DNA of 64,000 nucleotides from Ceratopteris richardii (GCA_020310875.1 CM035433.1:106656758-106720757); one strand, 5' to 3'; positions 9,338 to 22,054 are shown, numbered from the stretch's first letter. Translations and numbers: made by a program. The notes: generated from the sequence alone by a model not told the origin.

Positions 9338-11497
9338 TCATTTAGGCATTCTTATCATGACTCTCCTGTCGTCTATCTCATACTTCTTAAAATTTTTCGG
9401 GACCTCAAACAAAGATTCTTCCTCTTCTGGTGAGACTTCTCTCTTCTTTCGTTTCTTTCCTTCTTCCTTTGGGGTCACATGTGTGGCTAATCTTACATCG
9501 TTTGTAAGCTCTCCATGCCTCTGGGGTTGAAATTCTACTTCATGGAAGTATTCTTCATCTGATGCAAAAGGTGGGTCCATAATGATTGACTCTAGATCGG
9601 AGTCATTTGCATCCTCAATTGCATCAGGGCTAGGTTCGCATTCTTCTAGAACTGCCTCTCCCATGATTGGCTCTATGGAGAAGACTGAAATGTCATAGCC
9701 ATCCTCATCACAGTGAGGTGTCCATTATTCCTCATTGATGGCTACATCCATGGTTGCTAAAATTTTTGCCCAGCCGTGAGGTTCAAATTCTTCGTTTGGA
9801 AAAACTACAGGTGCATAGGCTGGGTCTTGGATTGGTCTATGGGTTTCTTTTGCACCTACCTCTCTGGCTTTTTCTCTCTTCTCTTCGTCTACTGCTACTT
9901 TGCACATCCATAAGTGGGTGTCTTCATGCATCCATGAGGATCCTGATCCTATGGAATGCACAGATTCCGTATCATCTTTGGCTCTATGGATGGGATTCCA
10001 TTGGATGGGAGGTACATCTCTATGAGAGTAATCTTTGAGATTTACTTTGGTTGTAACACCTAAGTGTTGCAAATACAAGGAGTTGGTTCCCCAGTCCTGT
10101 ACCACTTGCAACTGTCGCATAAATGGTCTTCCCAAAATCATCTCATAGGCATGATTTTTGCTAAAGTCACATATAGCAAATGTATGCTCGAACTCTACAC
10201 CACATGTAGTGAGAGTTATTCCTTCTAACAACCCTAGGGGTCTCTCTATGTGACCATCGGCCATCTGCAATTTCATTCTCGTTGGCCTGAGTGCTGGCTT
10301 GCCCCAGCGCTTCCATAGGGAAGTGGTGGCAATTGCAACTCCTGCGCCTGAGTCCAAAATTGCCTTGGTGGTGTACTCCTGGTAGGTAATGGGAAGATAG
10401 GTGTTCCCTTCTTCACCTTCACACATATCTCCTATCTTATCCAAGGGTATTTCTGGCACTGTCCTTTGGGATCCTACCTGGGAACGAGGTTTTGCTATCC
10501 CAGGTACTTGTTTGGCGACATGTTTCCATAATTCAGGTCTAACCTTGAGTAGCTCTTCTAACTTGAGATTGCACTGCACTTTAGTGTTTTTCACTACCTC
10601 TGTGTTCCTAGGTAAGACTGAGTCCTCATTTTGTACCATGACCGTGGGTGCTCTCATACAAGTAGACTTAGCTTCCCATGGGCCTGTGAAGTGGGGTAAT
10701 TCTTGTAGAGAGTTAGACTCAAAGTCTAATCTTTCCTGAGATTGGGTGCTCTCCTGCTCCTCATAAATGGATGGGATATCTTGTGGGAATTGGTCATGTG
10801 CATCATCCACAAGTTCTATAGGAGGAGGGACTTCACTCTCTTTAGCCCATTTGTCTTCTTGAATCTCTCGTAGGAATTCTGGTGTGAACCGATTCATAGA
10901 AGATGATGTGTCTGGCTCCGTAGAGTTAGGCACATAGGCTTCAGGCGCATAGGCTTTCTGGGCAGGAAGACTTGCTCTTTCACTTGCCTTGTCCTTGTGT
11001 TGAGAGGCAGGTTCCTTTTTTGATTGTGCAATCAGCTTCTCTATTCTTTCTAACAGTCCATCAAAGTGCAACTGTGTCTTCGCTGAACTAGAGATGTTAA
11101 ATAGGCGACTGGCTTCAAACATGGTCTGAGCCAATTCCACCATTTTAGCACAAATCTTGGTTCGTTCTAGCTCTAGTTCTGCTCTTGGGTAACACTTTAC
11201 ATGATCAGTTACATTTGGCTCTTCTTGGATTCTGGCCTGATATGCTTTAAGCATCATATTAAGGTCTTCGGGAGTGGGATCTGCTAGGACTGATCCTACT
11301 CGGGGTGGTGGAATTAGGTGAGGCGGGTTGGAAGGTGGCTGGTCGGATGGCGATGGGAATGGTGGTGGTGGGGTAGTGTGAGAGGGAGTTTGAGATATGA
11401 GTTCAGTTATCCTGGCTTTGGTTTCTCTTATGCTTTCCTCAAGTTCACTCATCTTTTTAGCCCATTGTCTTTTCTCGTAAGAGATGTTCCTTTCCAC
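9338..11497 (-). CDS. GY-A protease region between gag and RT
   Basis: This region holds the conventional aspartic protease: the catalytic motif LDSGAGVAIATT, then GRPFMRQLQVVQDW near the end of the fold. N-terminal to it are a Pro-rich segment and a charged helical segment. A short acidic stretch at 9338-9664 leads toward the RT. The same arrangement is seen in GY-B at 47242-49676. The 5' end overlaps the gag frame by about 40 bases, as is common in this family. Confidence 0.85.
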
Positions 11498-13919
11498 AGT
11501 CTTGGCAAAAACCCTGGATCGTTACTGACTGGGGTTGTGTCGGTGGAGGCACAGGACAATCACGAATGAGGTGATCCCCCTGACATCTGTAGCATGGTCC
11601 TCTAGGGAATGGGGGTCTTACCTGCCTAGGTTGAGGTCTAGGGTTGGGGTTTGCATACATGACGTTTGTGTGATCTGACTCCCAACTAGGTTCACTCGGT
11701 TCTTCACTATAGTAGGACTCACCATGTTCAGGAGATTGCATGTAGTAAGCCTGGGGGCTATCGACATGTGTAGAATCAAAGCTATGGTCACTGGGGTCAC
11801 TTTCAGAAAGCAATGGTGTTACAGGGACAATGGCTCTATTCAGGTTTTCTTCTGCCACAGCATACTTTACCGGAATCACATTAGCTGGAGCTGGGGGTTG
11901 TTGTGCTAGCACAAGCTGAGGCCTTTGTGGGTTTTGGTAGGGTTGGTAGGTTTGTTGAGGCCTAGCATACTGCTGAGGTGGGTACTGATTCTGGTATCTT
12001 CCTTGTTGAGGGTATGGCTGAGGGTAGGTTTGCCTAACCGCTTGCTTATTGTATGGGCAATCTTGCGCGGTGTGATTGGTGTACCTCCGTTCTATGGTGC
12101 AGTACTGGCTACTAGGATTTACTTGGGGCTGAGCCATAATGGGACATACATTCGCCATGTGGTCGCCGCCACAAGTATAACATCTTTTTACAGGGGCAAA
12201 TCTCGGAATTTGTTTGCTAGAGACACCTAGTTTCTGAGCAACTTTCTCTGCAAGTTCCTCAATCGATGTGGATTGCGTGGAAGAGAGGTTAGAGGCACTA
12301 TCCGAATCTTTGTATATCTTGGAAAGCTCTAACTCCTCCCCTAGGTTATCCTCGATGTCAATGCACATGCGCACACACTCTTCTATGGTCCTAGGGTCCT
12401 TCAAGTACACATAAGATCTCAATTTAGTACTTAACAATCCATCCAGGAATAAAGCCACTTGCTTAGCTGGTGTGGGAAGCTCCGAGGCAGGGCATCTTTC
12501 TAAGTATTGCCTAAATCTTCTTCCTGCGAGTCTCACGGTTTCTTGAGGGGTTTGCTTGAAGCTGTGAATCAGCGAGGAGGTATTATGCCTTATGCCACTC
12601 TTAGAGAATTCAATAATGAAAGCCTCTAAGAGTTGGTCTATGCTCCTGAACTGCCTCTCATTTAGTGGCTGAAACCATGTCAGGGCAGTGTTCCTAAGGG
12701 TCAGACCAAAGGCATTGTACTGCGTGAATAGATCCTCCACTTGTTCAGCTCTCAAGACTTGCCTAAACTCAGCCACATGATCGTATGGATCTCCAGTGCC
12801 ATCGAAGTAGTTCTTCATGGACTTAACTAGCTGAGTCGGTCTCAAGGTTCTTGTGTGCTCTCTAGGTCGTGGTAGAGGGAAATCATCGGCATTTCTTTGA
12901 TTCCTGTGAGCTCTAAGTATCTCAGGTTCTACTCTATTTGTTTCCGTCCTCCTTCTTTCTCTGCCCACTGGGTTGGCAAAGCTTACTTCTGGTCTATCTC
13001 TACTTCTATCTCTTTGCATTCCATGAGCTTGGGATGTTCCAGCACCAGGGTGACCATAGGATACATTCGATCTTGGTTGGGGGAAAACGAATTCACCCTT
13101 CCAAGTGTAAGCATGCCTATCATGTTCTGTCACCACAAAGATCCTCTCCGAAGCGTGATCTAAGTAGGTCACTCTACCTGGGCTATCAGGATCCTTAAAC
13201 TCATAGATCATAATTGTTCCTATATCAGTTGGCTGATCAGATTTGTACCTCCAAAAGGCTTCGTCAGTCTCTCGATTGAGAAGCAGATCTATGCTCTTGT
13301 TGTCTTGGGGAACCCACTCAGGTGTGATAATCCTAGTGAGAACAGATTTGCCTCGGGGGGTTCTAGGTTCTACACCCATGTTTCCTTGTTCCAAGTCACC
13401 TAATTCCGCTTCTGAGATTACATTCCCAAATTCATCTGTCCTATCTGGGTGACTGGTGACCACGTATATGGTTCCTTCTTTGTCCAAGTATGCTCCGTTT
13501 TCAAACTTGACAGCTGGGTGCTCTAATCCAATGGATTGATCAGGATTCTTAATCTATACCACAGACCTTCCTAGGCCGTCCTCATAGATGCTGGCACCTA
13601 ATCGGTTGGTCCTAAGGTATTCCAGCTGTGTCTTGTACGGGCCTTCTACCCTGTGCAGGTATGGCACTCCTGAACTTCCTGTAGGTCTCTCCATACCTTG
13701 AGACATCTCGGATTCACTAGTCTCAGAACTTGGGTAGTAGGAGTGGTGGCTTAGCTGCTGGGCCCACGACCTAGCAGTGTGGTTGACACTAGCCTCTGAA
13801 GACCTAAGACTTTGTCTATCCCTTACTAGATGTCGTCCTGATCTAAGGTTCATATGCCTATTTAAGTAGCCCAATTTTTGTCCAGAGTACAACCTCGTTG
13901 CAGAGTCCTTTTGTACCAA
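11457..13919 (-). CDS. GY-A gag region with zinc knuckles
   Basis: The central part (around 12400-12800) carries the retrotransposon gag core, with LTWFQPLNERQF and RFRQYLERCP-like segments. Downstream lie CCHC-type knuckles: CYTCGGDHMANVC and CYRCQGDHLIRDC, both spaced C-x2-C-x3-H-x4-C, plus a third partial one, CQDCGKEH. Between them is a Gln/Tyr/Pro-rich linker. An upstream stretch at 13554-13919 contains a basic MNLRSGRHL-like segment and probably belongs to the gag N-terminus. Gag forms the virus-like particle and binds element RNA. Confidence 0.88.
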
Positions 13920-15660
13920 TTACTTAATCCCCTTTTTATGTTGATTATCGTGTTTATGATCTTGTCTGATATTGCGTCGTCAGGAATACTTGAGTAGTTT
14001 TCGTACTTGGAGTTGATCGTTCCACGTTAGGTTCTTTTCCTTTATGTTATCGACAGTATAGAGATTAGGTTTTTAACTTGAACTTGAGTTTTTAGGTAGT
14101 CTTCAACTTGATAACTGCCTATCGTCGCCCTGGCGTACTCCTATCACTAGTCGTTCTTAGCCTAAGCTAGGAATTGACAAAGGGAGTTGAGAATTTCCAA
14201 CCTTTTGTTTCCTTCTTGGTTGCCTTGAATGCCCAGGAAGTGTGTTCCCAAGCTTGCACTTACACTTGCTTAGAACGCCTTTCGATGCTCTCAATAGATC
14301 TGTAAGAGTTCCAAAGCTAGCTTTAAGATTTAAATTCTAAAGACAGAACCAATGATTTTCATTCCTGTAGCACACACACTAACTTGCATAGTGATTTTTA
14401 GGAAAACAATTCTAAAGACCCCTGACTTTGATCCCCCTGGGTATGGTCAATTTCAAAATACCCTATCTGAAAATCCACACATTATCTTTATAAAAAACAG
14501 TTGAGGGCATATAGTATATGCCACGAGCTTTCCGACAAGCCTAAGAGCTCAAAAAATGGATTTCGTATGAAAAAGTTATGACTGTTCAGGGTTTAGGGGG
14601 TTAAACAGGATTCACTCTGGCTGACAGATCCTAGGATTTTCTCCCAAATCTCAAGTGTAGGAACCTCCAAAGATGCTAATAGATTGACTATTTTGCCCCA
14701 AAATTACCCCAAATTTTGAACAAAAGCAAACCCTAATTTTTGGCCGAAAAGCCTGTCAATCGCGATTGACAGAGGTGTCCGTCGGGCCTGTCAGTCGCGA
14801 TCGACAGTGTCAATCGCGATCGACAGAGTCGATCGTGGCTGTCAATCGCGATCGACGGTATCAATCGCGATCGACACGTTTTCCAGGTTTTTCGCCAAAA
14901 TTTCAGTCAATCGGGGGCCTATCAGTCGCGATGGACACGTGGCTACGCGTAAAAGTCAATCAATCGTTGAATTTCAGTCGGTCGCGATTGACGGTGTCAA
15001 TCGCGACTGACAGAGGTGTCCGTCGTGGCTGTCGATCGATTTCGACGGTGTCAATCGCGATTGACAAGGTCCTACGTGGCAGTCTGTCGGTCGTGAAGTC
15101 TGTCGGTCGCGATCGACAGGGTCTGTCGGTCGCGATTGACAGGGTCTGTCGATCGCGATTGACAGAGGCTGTCGGTCGCGATTGACAAAAAAACACGGAA
15201 TTTTTCTACTGTTTTAGGTGATTTGGGATGTGCTCATCATGCTTGTGCTAGTGGTGAACTTTGTTTTACCAAATGACCGAATTTTCTGTCGATCGCGATC
15301 GACAAAGGCTGGCGACTGCGAGACAGATTCGACGAGTTTCGTACCATCGCAGCGTGCTGGCGGGGATGATGATGATGATACCTGCAAGAGACACAACAAA
15401 CATGCAAAAACAGTGCAAGCAATATCGCTCTCTCGCTCTCTCTCACAAGTAGAATGAAGGAAATGAGGTGGAGATGGTGATATGATCAAAACTGAAGATT
15501 TTCGCGATGATGGAGAGGGAGGTGGGAGATGGTGATGATGATGATGGTGATGAAGATGGTGAAGAAAAAACAAGAAAATAGATGAAAGTGAAGAAAATAC
15601 CTACAACTCCAACGCGTCAACTCTACGTCTTACCATCACACGCTCGTCCTCAAAGTTTGA
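13920..15660 (-). other. GY-A untranslated leader
   Basis: This 1.7-kb stretch between the primer site and gag has no convincing coding region. It contains a C/G-rich palindrome array (separate entry) and short trinucleotide runs: GAT repeats near 15366-15380, and GATGGT/GATGAT near 15527-15560. Short ORFs here are by-products of the palindromes. A long leader is typical of large Athila/Tat-like elements. Confidence 0.7.
14756..15300. repeat. Array of about 15 short palindromes around TCGCGA
   Basis: Repeated variants of TGTCAATCGCGATTGACA, itself a perfect 18-bp palindrome, occur about every 20-60 bases between 14756 and 15185, with one more at 15287. Arms vary between TCAATCGCGA, TCGATCGCGA and TCGGTCGCGA, and many units keep both halves matched. 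The spacing is irregular, unlike a simple satellite. The array lies in the transcribed leader, so RNA copies would form a row of small self-complementary hairpins. Confidence 0.85.
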
Positions 15661-15678
15661 TCCCCGGCAACGGCGCCA
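15661..15678 (-). other. GY-A primer-binding site, tRNA-Asp type
   Basis: The element strand reads TGGCGCCGTTGCCGGGGA, complementary to the 3' end of plant tRNA-Asp including CCA. It sits 5 bases inside the 5' LTR. This is the primer type usual for Athila/Tat-like plant Gypsy elements. Confidence 0.9.
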
Positions 15679-15683
15679 AAATT

Positions 15684-16381
15684 TGGTGTAGCTCAGTGAT
15701 GAGTAGCACCTCCTTTAATGTCAATCCGGGAAGACGTGAGGATGGTATGAAGACCTCGAGCAAGTGGAGGCACAAGTGCGTGAGTGAGAAGCACACAAAC
15801 ATGCACACACATACACACACACGCGCACACACGGCAAGACAAAGAGTGAGGAGCAATGGAGTTCTTAGATTACTTTCAAAAAGCTCTTACAAGTTCGTTT
15901 CAATTACAATCTACCCCCAAAAATGAGCTCTCTAGCTCCTTTTATAGTTTTTGACTAGCTTTGGCCCTGTTCAGACCTAGTGTCCGGCCTAGTTAAAAAT
16001 TAGGTTCCAGGGCTTATTTGGGGGCTCAAACGAGATCTAAAAATTACGAAAATTGGTAAGCAACTACTTCTAAGGCTCCTCAAGCTCGAGGACTCCTCGG
16101 CTTGCACAAAATGGAGCTACAAAAAGGTGAATATGGTATTTACAGGGGTTGTTAGTGATGAGAATCACTTTTAATTGGTGTAAGGATTTTGAAAAATTAA
16201 AGGTTGCCTTAGTGCTAGATCTGCGTGAATGCTCGTACTTGCTTCTTCATGAAGAAAATTATTGGCCTACTTGCCAGATCGTCGTTGACTCCCTTGTCTG
16301 CTTGTGCCTTCTCTCCCTTCTGACTCTCTTCTCTGACTGCCATGCCTCGTCAGTCCTTCAGTTCCTTGTCTGCTGCTAACA
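15684..16381 (-). repeat. GY-A 5' LTR, 698 bp
   Basis: Runs from TGGTGTAG to GCTAACA on the plus strand, with TG/CA ends. It includes a CA-rich stretch at about 15793-15836. It is followed by the tRNA-Asp site on its inner side. The outer side is CAGAG, the expected right target duplicate; the left partner lies outside the window. Confidence 0.92.
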
Positions 16382-16927
16382 CAGAGTATTTCAGTTCCAA
16401 ACTTCCAAAGCCCGACTTCATGCATCTTTACTATCTCATCAACTCTCTAATGCCCAACAAGGACCCCAGAGCATCCAAAACTTTTGTGATACCATCATTG
16501 GTGCATGGCAATGAATTCAAAACAATTTTGATTGACCAATAACTTAGTGCATGAGGCCTTGGATATGGGAGGTATGCACGTTCCCATCGAGAAGGAAGGC
16601 CTAGTTCTCAATACTATGAAGAATAGGAACCTCATGAAGCTTAAGGATATGGTGGCCATGACACCCAACATAGTTGTCCACCTGAGGATGTGTAACAACA
16701 TTTTGTCTCCCTAGGATAGGATAGGTTTATGATGCCTCACAAGAAAGTATGGTTCAGCTTATATTTAGCCAACACTCAAAACATGACCATCAATTTGCCA
16801 CATTGCATTATTGATAAAATCCACCAAGCCCAGAAGCGATGGCATTGGAAGATAAGATTACATGGATGTTGTGCTCTTACAAGGATTATATATAGATGTC
16901 TTTCGTACAACATATGTTGTTCTAGGC
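16382..16927 (+). mobile_element. Gypsy fragment (post-pol ORF, N-terminal part), plus strand
   Basis: The plus strand encodes stretches matching the N-terminal globular region of the GY-A post-pol ORF: LPKPDF, LVHEALDMGGMH, KNRNLMKLKDMVAMTP, CCALTRI. It is therefore a piece of a separate, oppositely oriented family member. GY-A inserted at its left side, and it abuts the GY-B LTR at its right. A broken fossil with only this part in view. Confidence 0.8.
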
Positions 16928-17577
16928 TAGGATAAGCTCCACGATAAGAAGTTCCAACTCCTTAATTGTCAATCCACAGAAGAGATAGGAGTGATATGAA
17001 GATCATGAATGTATGAGGTGAGTGAAGGTGACAATGAGAAGCATGAGAATGCACACACATACACACACACATAGCAGAGACAAGAGAGCAGCAATGGAAG
17101 GCCAAGAACAAGCTCTATTACTCAAGAAGACTCCTACAAGCTCAAAAATAGATCTAATCTCTAACTTGACTACCTAAAAAATGAGCTCTCTAGCTCTTTT
17201 TATAGATTCTAGACTAGTTTTGACCGGTTTCATATCTAATGTTCGATATAGTTAAAAAATAGGTTCTCAGGGTCATTTGGAGGTCCAAATGAGGTCTAAA
17301 AATAACCAAAATTGGTATGATCATTCTACCTAGGATCCTCAAGCTCAAGGACTCCTCGGCTTGCATAAAATGGAGCCATTAAATACAAAATTGGGTGTTT
17401 TATGGTACATATGTTACAAGAGTGATGAAAATCACTAGTTGAAGTTCAAAGAGAATATCATGAAGTATATTTCTTGAAAAAAATGAAATGTCTAGCCCCA
17501 TCAACTCATTGCATTCCCGTCTTTACATGCTACCTCTGCATCGATGCCTGTGGATACTTCTCTATGTATTGCCAACA
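16928..17577 (-). repeat. GY-B 3' LTR, about 650 bp
   Basis: Aligns throughout with the GY-A LTR (shared GAGCTCTCTAGCTC, CTCAAGCTCAAGGACTCCTC and a CA-rich stretch) but is clearly diverged. It ends in CCAACA and is followed by a pyrimidine run CCCCTCTCCCTCTCGC, the complement of a polypurine tract. The left boundary is approximate. Confidence 0.82.
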
Positions 17578-17890
17578 CCCCTCTCCCTCTCGCATCTGTC
17601 CTCTCTGACAGATCCTTATGATAGTAGGGTATGCGTAATGAAGGTTTGCAAGAAATCTTGGGCTAGGGTGTGCTTTTCAATGTGAATACCTTGTGCTCGA
17701 TTGGCTTCTAATATCTCCCAATTGATAGCCTGAGGTTCGTCTGATGGTGGGAGCCGATAGTGTGTAGAATACATTAGTTGTTCATAGGCAAACAACTACA
17801 ACAGATGTGTTGGTTGGCTAATGAAGACTTCATAGTGATATTCCCAAAATCCAATCATAAATATTTCTTTAAATGTCATTTTGTAGTAGG
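17578..17890 (-). other. GY-B purine tract and end of post-pol ORF
   Basis: This short stretch next to the LTR matches the C-terminal end of the GY-A post-pol ORF at nucleotide level. Copia-1 interrupts it at 17891. The remainder of the ORF continues beyond Copia-1 at 22298. Confidence 0.75.
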
Positions 17891-18119
17891 TGTTGGAGTT
17901 AGACGTCTGCGGAAGCATGCAAACAACACAAGGAAGCATAAAAAGCTTGGAGCACAACACACAATACTGAATGTATTGCCACTAGAATGTACGAAGATAA
18001 GTAGCCTGTTAGGGCAATAGGCATATATACAAGCCAGGGAAAAAACATCCTAAAGAGGTTAAAAAGTGCCTCGGTGGTCCTAGAGTGTTCACACATATCA
18101 CTTCCTAAATATATCAACA
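17891..18119 (-). repeat. Copia-1 3' LTR
   Basis: 229 bp with TG/CA ends. It is followed inward by AATCCCCCCTA on the plus strand, a purine tract on the element strand. The outer 5 bases GTAGG match the other end. Confidence 0.92.
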
Positions 18120-18192
18120 AATCCCCCCTAGGAGTGATGTAGTGAACAAGGAGCTAGCACTCATGTATAAGGAAGTGCCAAGCTATGTGGAA

Positions 18193-19321
18193 TCAATCCA
18201 CAAAAGGAAGTAAGCCCAAAGCTTTGCGGAAAGCTTCAAACTTCTCCCTAGGCAGAGCCTTTGTAAAAAGGTCTGCAATGTTCTCTTGCTTGGGCACGTA
18301 TGCCAAGTTGATCTCCCGAGCAGAGAACCTCTCCCTGACATAATGATAATGCACCTCAATGTGCTTAGTTCGAGCATGGAACACAGGGTTCCTTGCAATT
18401 GCCAATGCGCTCTGACTATTAGTGAAGATGGTGGTGGCAGAAGACTGACTGACACCCAAATCAACCATAAGGCATCTGAGTCACACACACACACACACAC
18501 TCAATAGTCATTGTGAAAGCTGCCCCATACTCAGCCTCACAACTCGAAGTGGCCACAGTAGGCTGCTTCTTGCTCAACCAAGATATGCATGAACTACCAA
18601 TCATGAAGCAAAAACCACTAGTGGGGACACGAGTATCATAGCAACCAACCCAGTCAGAGTCAGAAAAAGCATGCAAATCTGGCGGTAGTGATTGCCCCTT
18701 GGGATAAAACAATCCAAGTAGTCGAGTACCACTCAAGTAGCGAAAGATACGCTTAACCACCTACCAATGCTTGACACCTGGGCAATGCATAAACCTGCTC
18801 ATCTGTGAGATAGAAAATTGAATATCTAGTCGAGTAATGCATAAGTAAATCAGGCATCCAATAGCCTGCTGATAGAGAACATCATCAAATGCATCTCCAG
18901 TATCATGAAGACTCAATCGTAAACCTGTCTCCATAGGAGTGGCAATAGGCTTACAGTCTTTAAGGCCAAAATGCTGCAATAATGTGTCAATATATTTTGT
19001 TTGACACAAAGCAATTCCACCATCAACATACATAAACCGAATGCCCAAATAATGATGCAAATGCCCCAAATCAGAAATCTCAAATGAGGCATGTAAATCA
19101 GCCTTGAAATCACCAATATGCTTCTCATGAGGTTCAGTGAGCAACATGTCATCAACATACACCACAATGATTAGAAGCACATCATTAGCACGCTTAACAT
19201 ATAAGGTGCTTTCAGTTGGACTGTTCTCAAAACCATGTGCAATAAGATAGACATGTATATTTTCATACCAAGCACGTGGTGCTTGCTTTAAAGCATATAA
19301 TGCCTTCTTTAACTTGCACAC
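18193..19321 (-). CDS. Copia-1 RT (3' part) and RNase H region
   Basis: RT signatures seen: KALYALKQAPRAWYENI and YVDDMLL. RNase H signatures: SDSDWVGCYDTRVPTSGFC, SSCEAEYGAAF, and FHARTKHIEVHYHYVRE close to the 3' end, which is the usual Copia pol terminus. A short AC repeat lies at about 18483-18500. Broken fossil coding DNA. Confidence 0.88.
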
Positions 19322-19713
19322 CTAGTTTTCATGCCCTTTCTGCACAAAGCCACAAGGTTGAAAAACATACACTTCTTCATGCAAATAACCATTCAGAAAT
19401 GGTGTTTTAATGTCCAACTGATGTACATTCCAATCATGATGAGCTGCAAGTGCATAGATGCTACAAATAATGGCAATTTGGCATGTAGGTGCAAAGGTTT
19501 CACTAAAATCAATGCCTCTTTCCTATGCATAAGCCTTTACAACAAGCCTAGCCTTATACCTATCAACTGTCCATCAGGTTTATGCTTCAGCTTGTGTAGC
19601 CACTTAGTGCCATTGGCCTTCTTGCTAGGAGGCATGTTGCATAAAGGCTAGGTACCATTTTTCATGATAGCATCATATTCAGATTGCATTGTAGCCATCC
19701 AATGTTCAAAATT
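19322..19713 (-). other. Copia-1 RT region, upstream part
   Basis: The minus strand corresponds to the N-terminal RT region of Copia elements. No intact frame of useful length is seen. Part of the same fossil. Confidence 0.6.
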
Positions 19714-20666
19714 TTATGCTTCATCAAACGAAACAGGTTCAGTCTCATCACAAAGACTAGATGCAGCCATAGCATAGCAATCTGATGCAACAAAGGCACT
19801 ATGAGAGCCTGAACAAGTACGATATGATAGAGGTGCATCTAATTTGTTGTCATGCAAAGTCTTCACTAGCCATTTTGGCATAGTTTTTGCCTCCTCAATA
19901 TCAGCTCTCTCATTAATGAGTGCATCATACAAATCTGCATCAGAAATGGAATGGTCTGCATCATCACATGAAACCTGCAATGGCTGAGAAGTTGCCTCAT
20001 TAGGACCAGGACTAGACTATCCACCTGTAAAAACAGGCAGCAAAGTATCATACATGTCTTTGGAGCTAACACATGTCTCCTTTGTACATGAAGTAAAGGT
20101 TGAATAGCATCTTCTACATAAAAAACATCATGGATAACCAAAATGCGTTTAGTATGTGGATGATAGAGATGATAGCCTTTGCTTTCTAAACTATACCCAA
20201 CAAAAACAAAGCATGCATGCCAAAGCTTTGCATCTGACATAGCATGAGAATCATGTACTGCACATGCTGAATCATTCATAGATTTTTCATAATCTATGAG
20301 CTTATTGAGCCCACGAGATAAAATGCCAAAAGCAATAATCGCGTTTCCATTTGATAGATCATGAACTGTACATCTGTCATCAACAAATTTCACAACCAAA
20401 CCAATCTTGGCTAAGGCCAAAATTGATAACATATTCTTCTTGATCCTTGGCACAAATAAATCATCTGACAATGTAAAAGAACTACCATCAACAGTAGTCA
20501 GAATGATCTTACCAACTCCCATAACAGGATAAGAGGAGTTGTTGGCGCATGTAATAATATTACCTGTAGGGGCAGGCTCGAGTGAAGAGAAGAAACTTTG
20601 CTGTGAGGTAATATGTTTGGTTGCCCCACTATCAAAGTACCAAACATCTGAGTCTATCGCAGACAT
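19714..20666 (-). CDS. Copia-1 protease and adjoining pol region
   Basis: The aspartic protease signature WYFDSGATKHIT lies near the 5' end, followed by VPRIKKNMLSILALAKIG, typical of Copia pol. Further along are KLWHACF and VGYSLESKGYHLYHP, the latter typical of the region that follows integrase in Copia polyproteins. Broken fossil. Confidence 0.85.
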
Positions 20667-21600
20667 GCACTACGCATGAGAAGATGGATCAAAACTGCAA
20701 ACAGTAGTAAATGCCCATTCTTCATCCTGCACAAGATTAGTAGACCATGTTTTTGGTGTAGAAGCCTCTACGACAACCATTCTTGCCTCTTTCTTCTTTG
20801 CCTCTTTATCAGCCAATTTTGGTTAGCTCTTAATGACATGATCATTTTCTTTACAATATTTGCAAAAAAAAATCTACTTTTCTGATTTCTTCTCATCTTT
20901 GTCTTCCTTCTTTGAATGTGTAGCATTTGTAGATTTTTGCTTACTAGTAGATGAGTTCCATTTACATTTGTCCTTTTGACTAGCCAAGAAAGCTTGATCT
21001 GCAACATGCATGATAGATCTGTTCTACCTAGACTGATCTTCCTGCAACAGAACAAAAACTAACTCCTCAAATGACAAGGCATTTGGATTTCCTTTCATCA
21101 TCAAACGAAGAGTAGAAGCAAATCTTTGATATGAATCATTTAGAATGGACTACATAAGTGCACTATCTCGTATAACTTCATCAACAAAAACCAACTGTTC
21201 CTTCAAGTCTTTAATCTTTGTCAAAAAACTATCCATATAATCACCTTCATTCATGTGCTCTCTCCCCAATTGTTTTTGGAGGTAAGCTACACGAGCCTCA
21301 TTCCTAGCTAGGTACAATGTGGTAAGTGTATCCCAAGCATCCTTTGCTATTCTACAAGAGCGAATGTGAGGAATAATGGCACATTTGATAGACAAAGATA
21401 TCAATGCATGTTCTTGAGCATCTCTACCATCCCAATAAGTTTGCTTTACAATAGGTGCAACAGAAACAATAGCAAAAAAAGGAATCAGAAGAACATCGCC
21501 ATCTTTGACACCATCTGCATCAGCTTCAATACCTGTATTTGCAGCACCCATATTCGCAGGTGTAATAGGACGTCTTTCAACACCTTGCACAATGTTCCAT
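20667..21600 (-). CDS. Copia-1 gag region
   Basis: At 21150-21590 the minus strand encodes a UBN2/gag-like segment: KDAWDTLTTLYLARNEARVAYLQKQL (shown in part), then EGDYMDSFLTKIKDLKEQLV. The 20768-21055 stretch is lysine-rich and corresponds to the nucleocapsid side. Broken fossil. Confidence 0.75.
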
Positions 21601-22054
21601 AGTCCTTATGCAACCAATACATGTCGCATCATATAAGCCCACAATAAATAATTGGTACCATCCAACTTATCCTCAACAGCCAAAATACAGAATACATCAT
21701 TGCTTTCAGCCATGTCCATTGACTAAAATACCTTGATGCAGAGAAATGACTGTATCTAAAAAAGTTGAACATACCTACCCAAATAATTTCTACTAGACTT
21801 GTAGCAGACTTTGAGATGCCTACATTGCAAACCAAAACTGGTATATATCTTTGGCACAAAAAGAAAAAATAGCCTACACAAGCACTACGATAGTGTGTTC
21901 GAAGGCCGAAATGAGCTTAGATCATGATTTCCATACCACTTAGGCGAAGCTGTTTTGATCTCCTAATCACCCCGAGTATGCGTACCAAATTTCATGTGAT
22001 TCGGAGACTGTGACTAGAGGAGTATCGACGATGCCCTAGATGAAGAGGCAACTT

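Larger units (their letters stand above)
1..16381 (-). mobile_element. GY-A, young Ty3/Gypsy LTR retrotransposon
   Basis: The 497 bases at the left edge recur at 15885-16381 without indels and with 3 differences, so they are the two LTRs of one element. It reads on the minus strand: 5' LTR, tRNA-Asp-type primer site, long leader, gag, protease, RT, RNase H, integrase, a second retropepsin-like domain, a large extra ORF, purine tract, 3' LTR. The domain order, tRNA-Asp primer site and extra 3' ORF recall the plant Athila/Tat branch, but the lineage is inferred. The left LTR begins outside the window. LTR divergence of 0.6% implies a recent insertion, roughly 0.2 to 3 million years for assumed rates of 1.3e-8 to 1e-9 per site per year. 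It looks nearly whole, with about three or four breaks in the gag-pol part. Confidence 0.93.

Noticed and set aside
14766-15457. Short ORFs rich in Arg, Asp and Ser in the GY-A leader
   Set aside because: They arise from the palindrome repeats read in different frames on both strands. No protein-like character.
15650-15680. tRNA-Asp gene
   Set aside because: Only the 3' acceptor and part of the T arm are present, next to an LTR. This is the primer-binding site.
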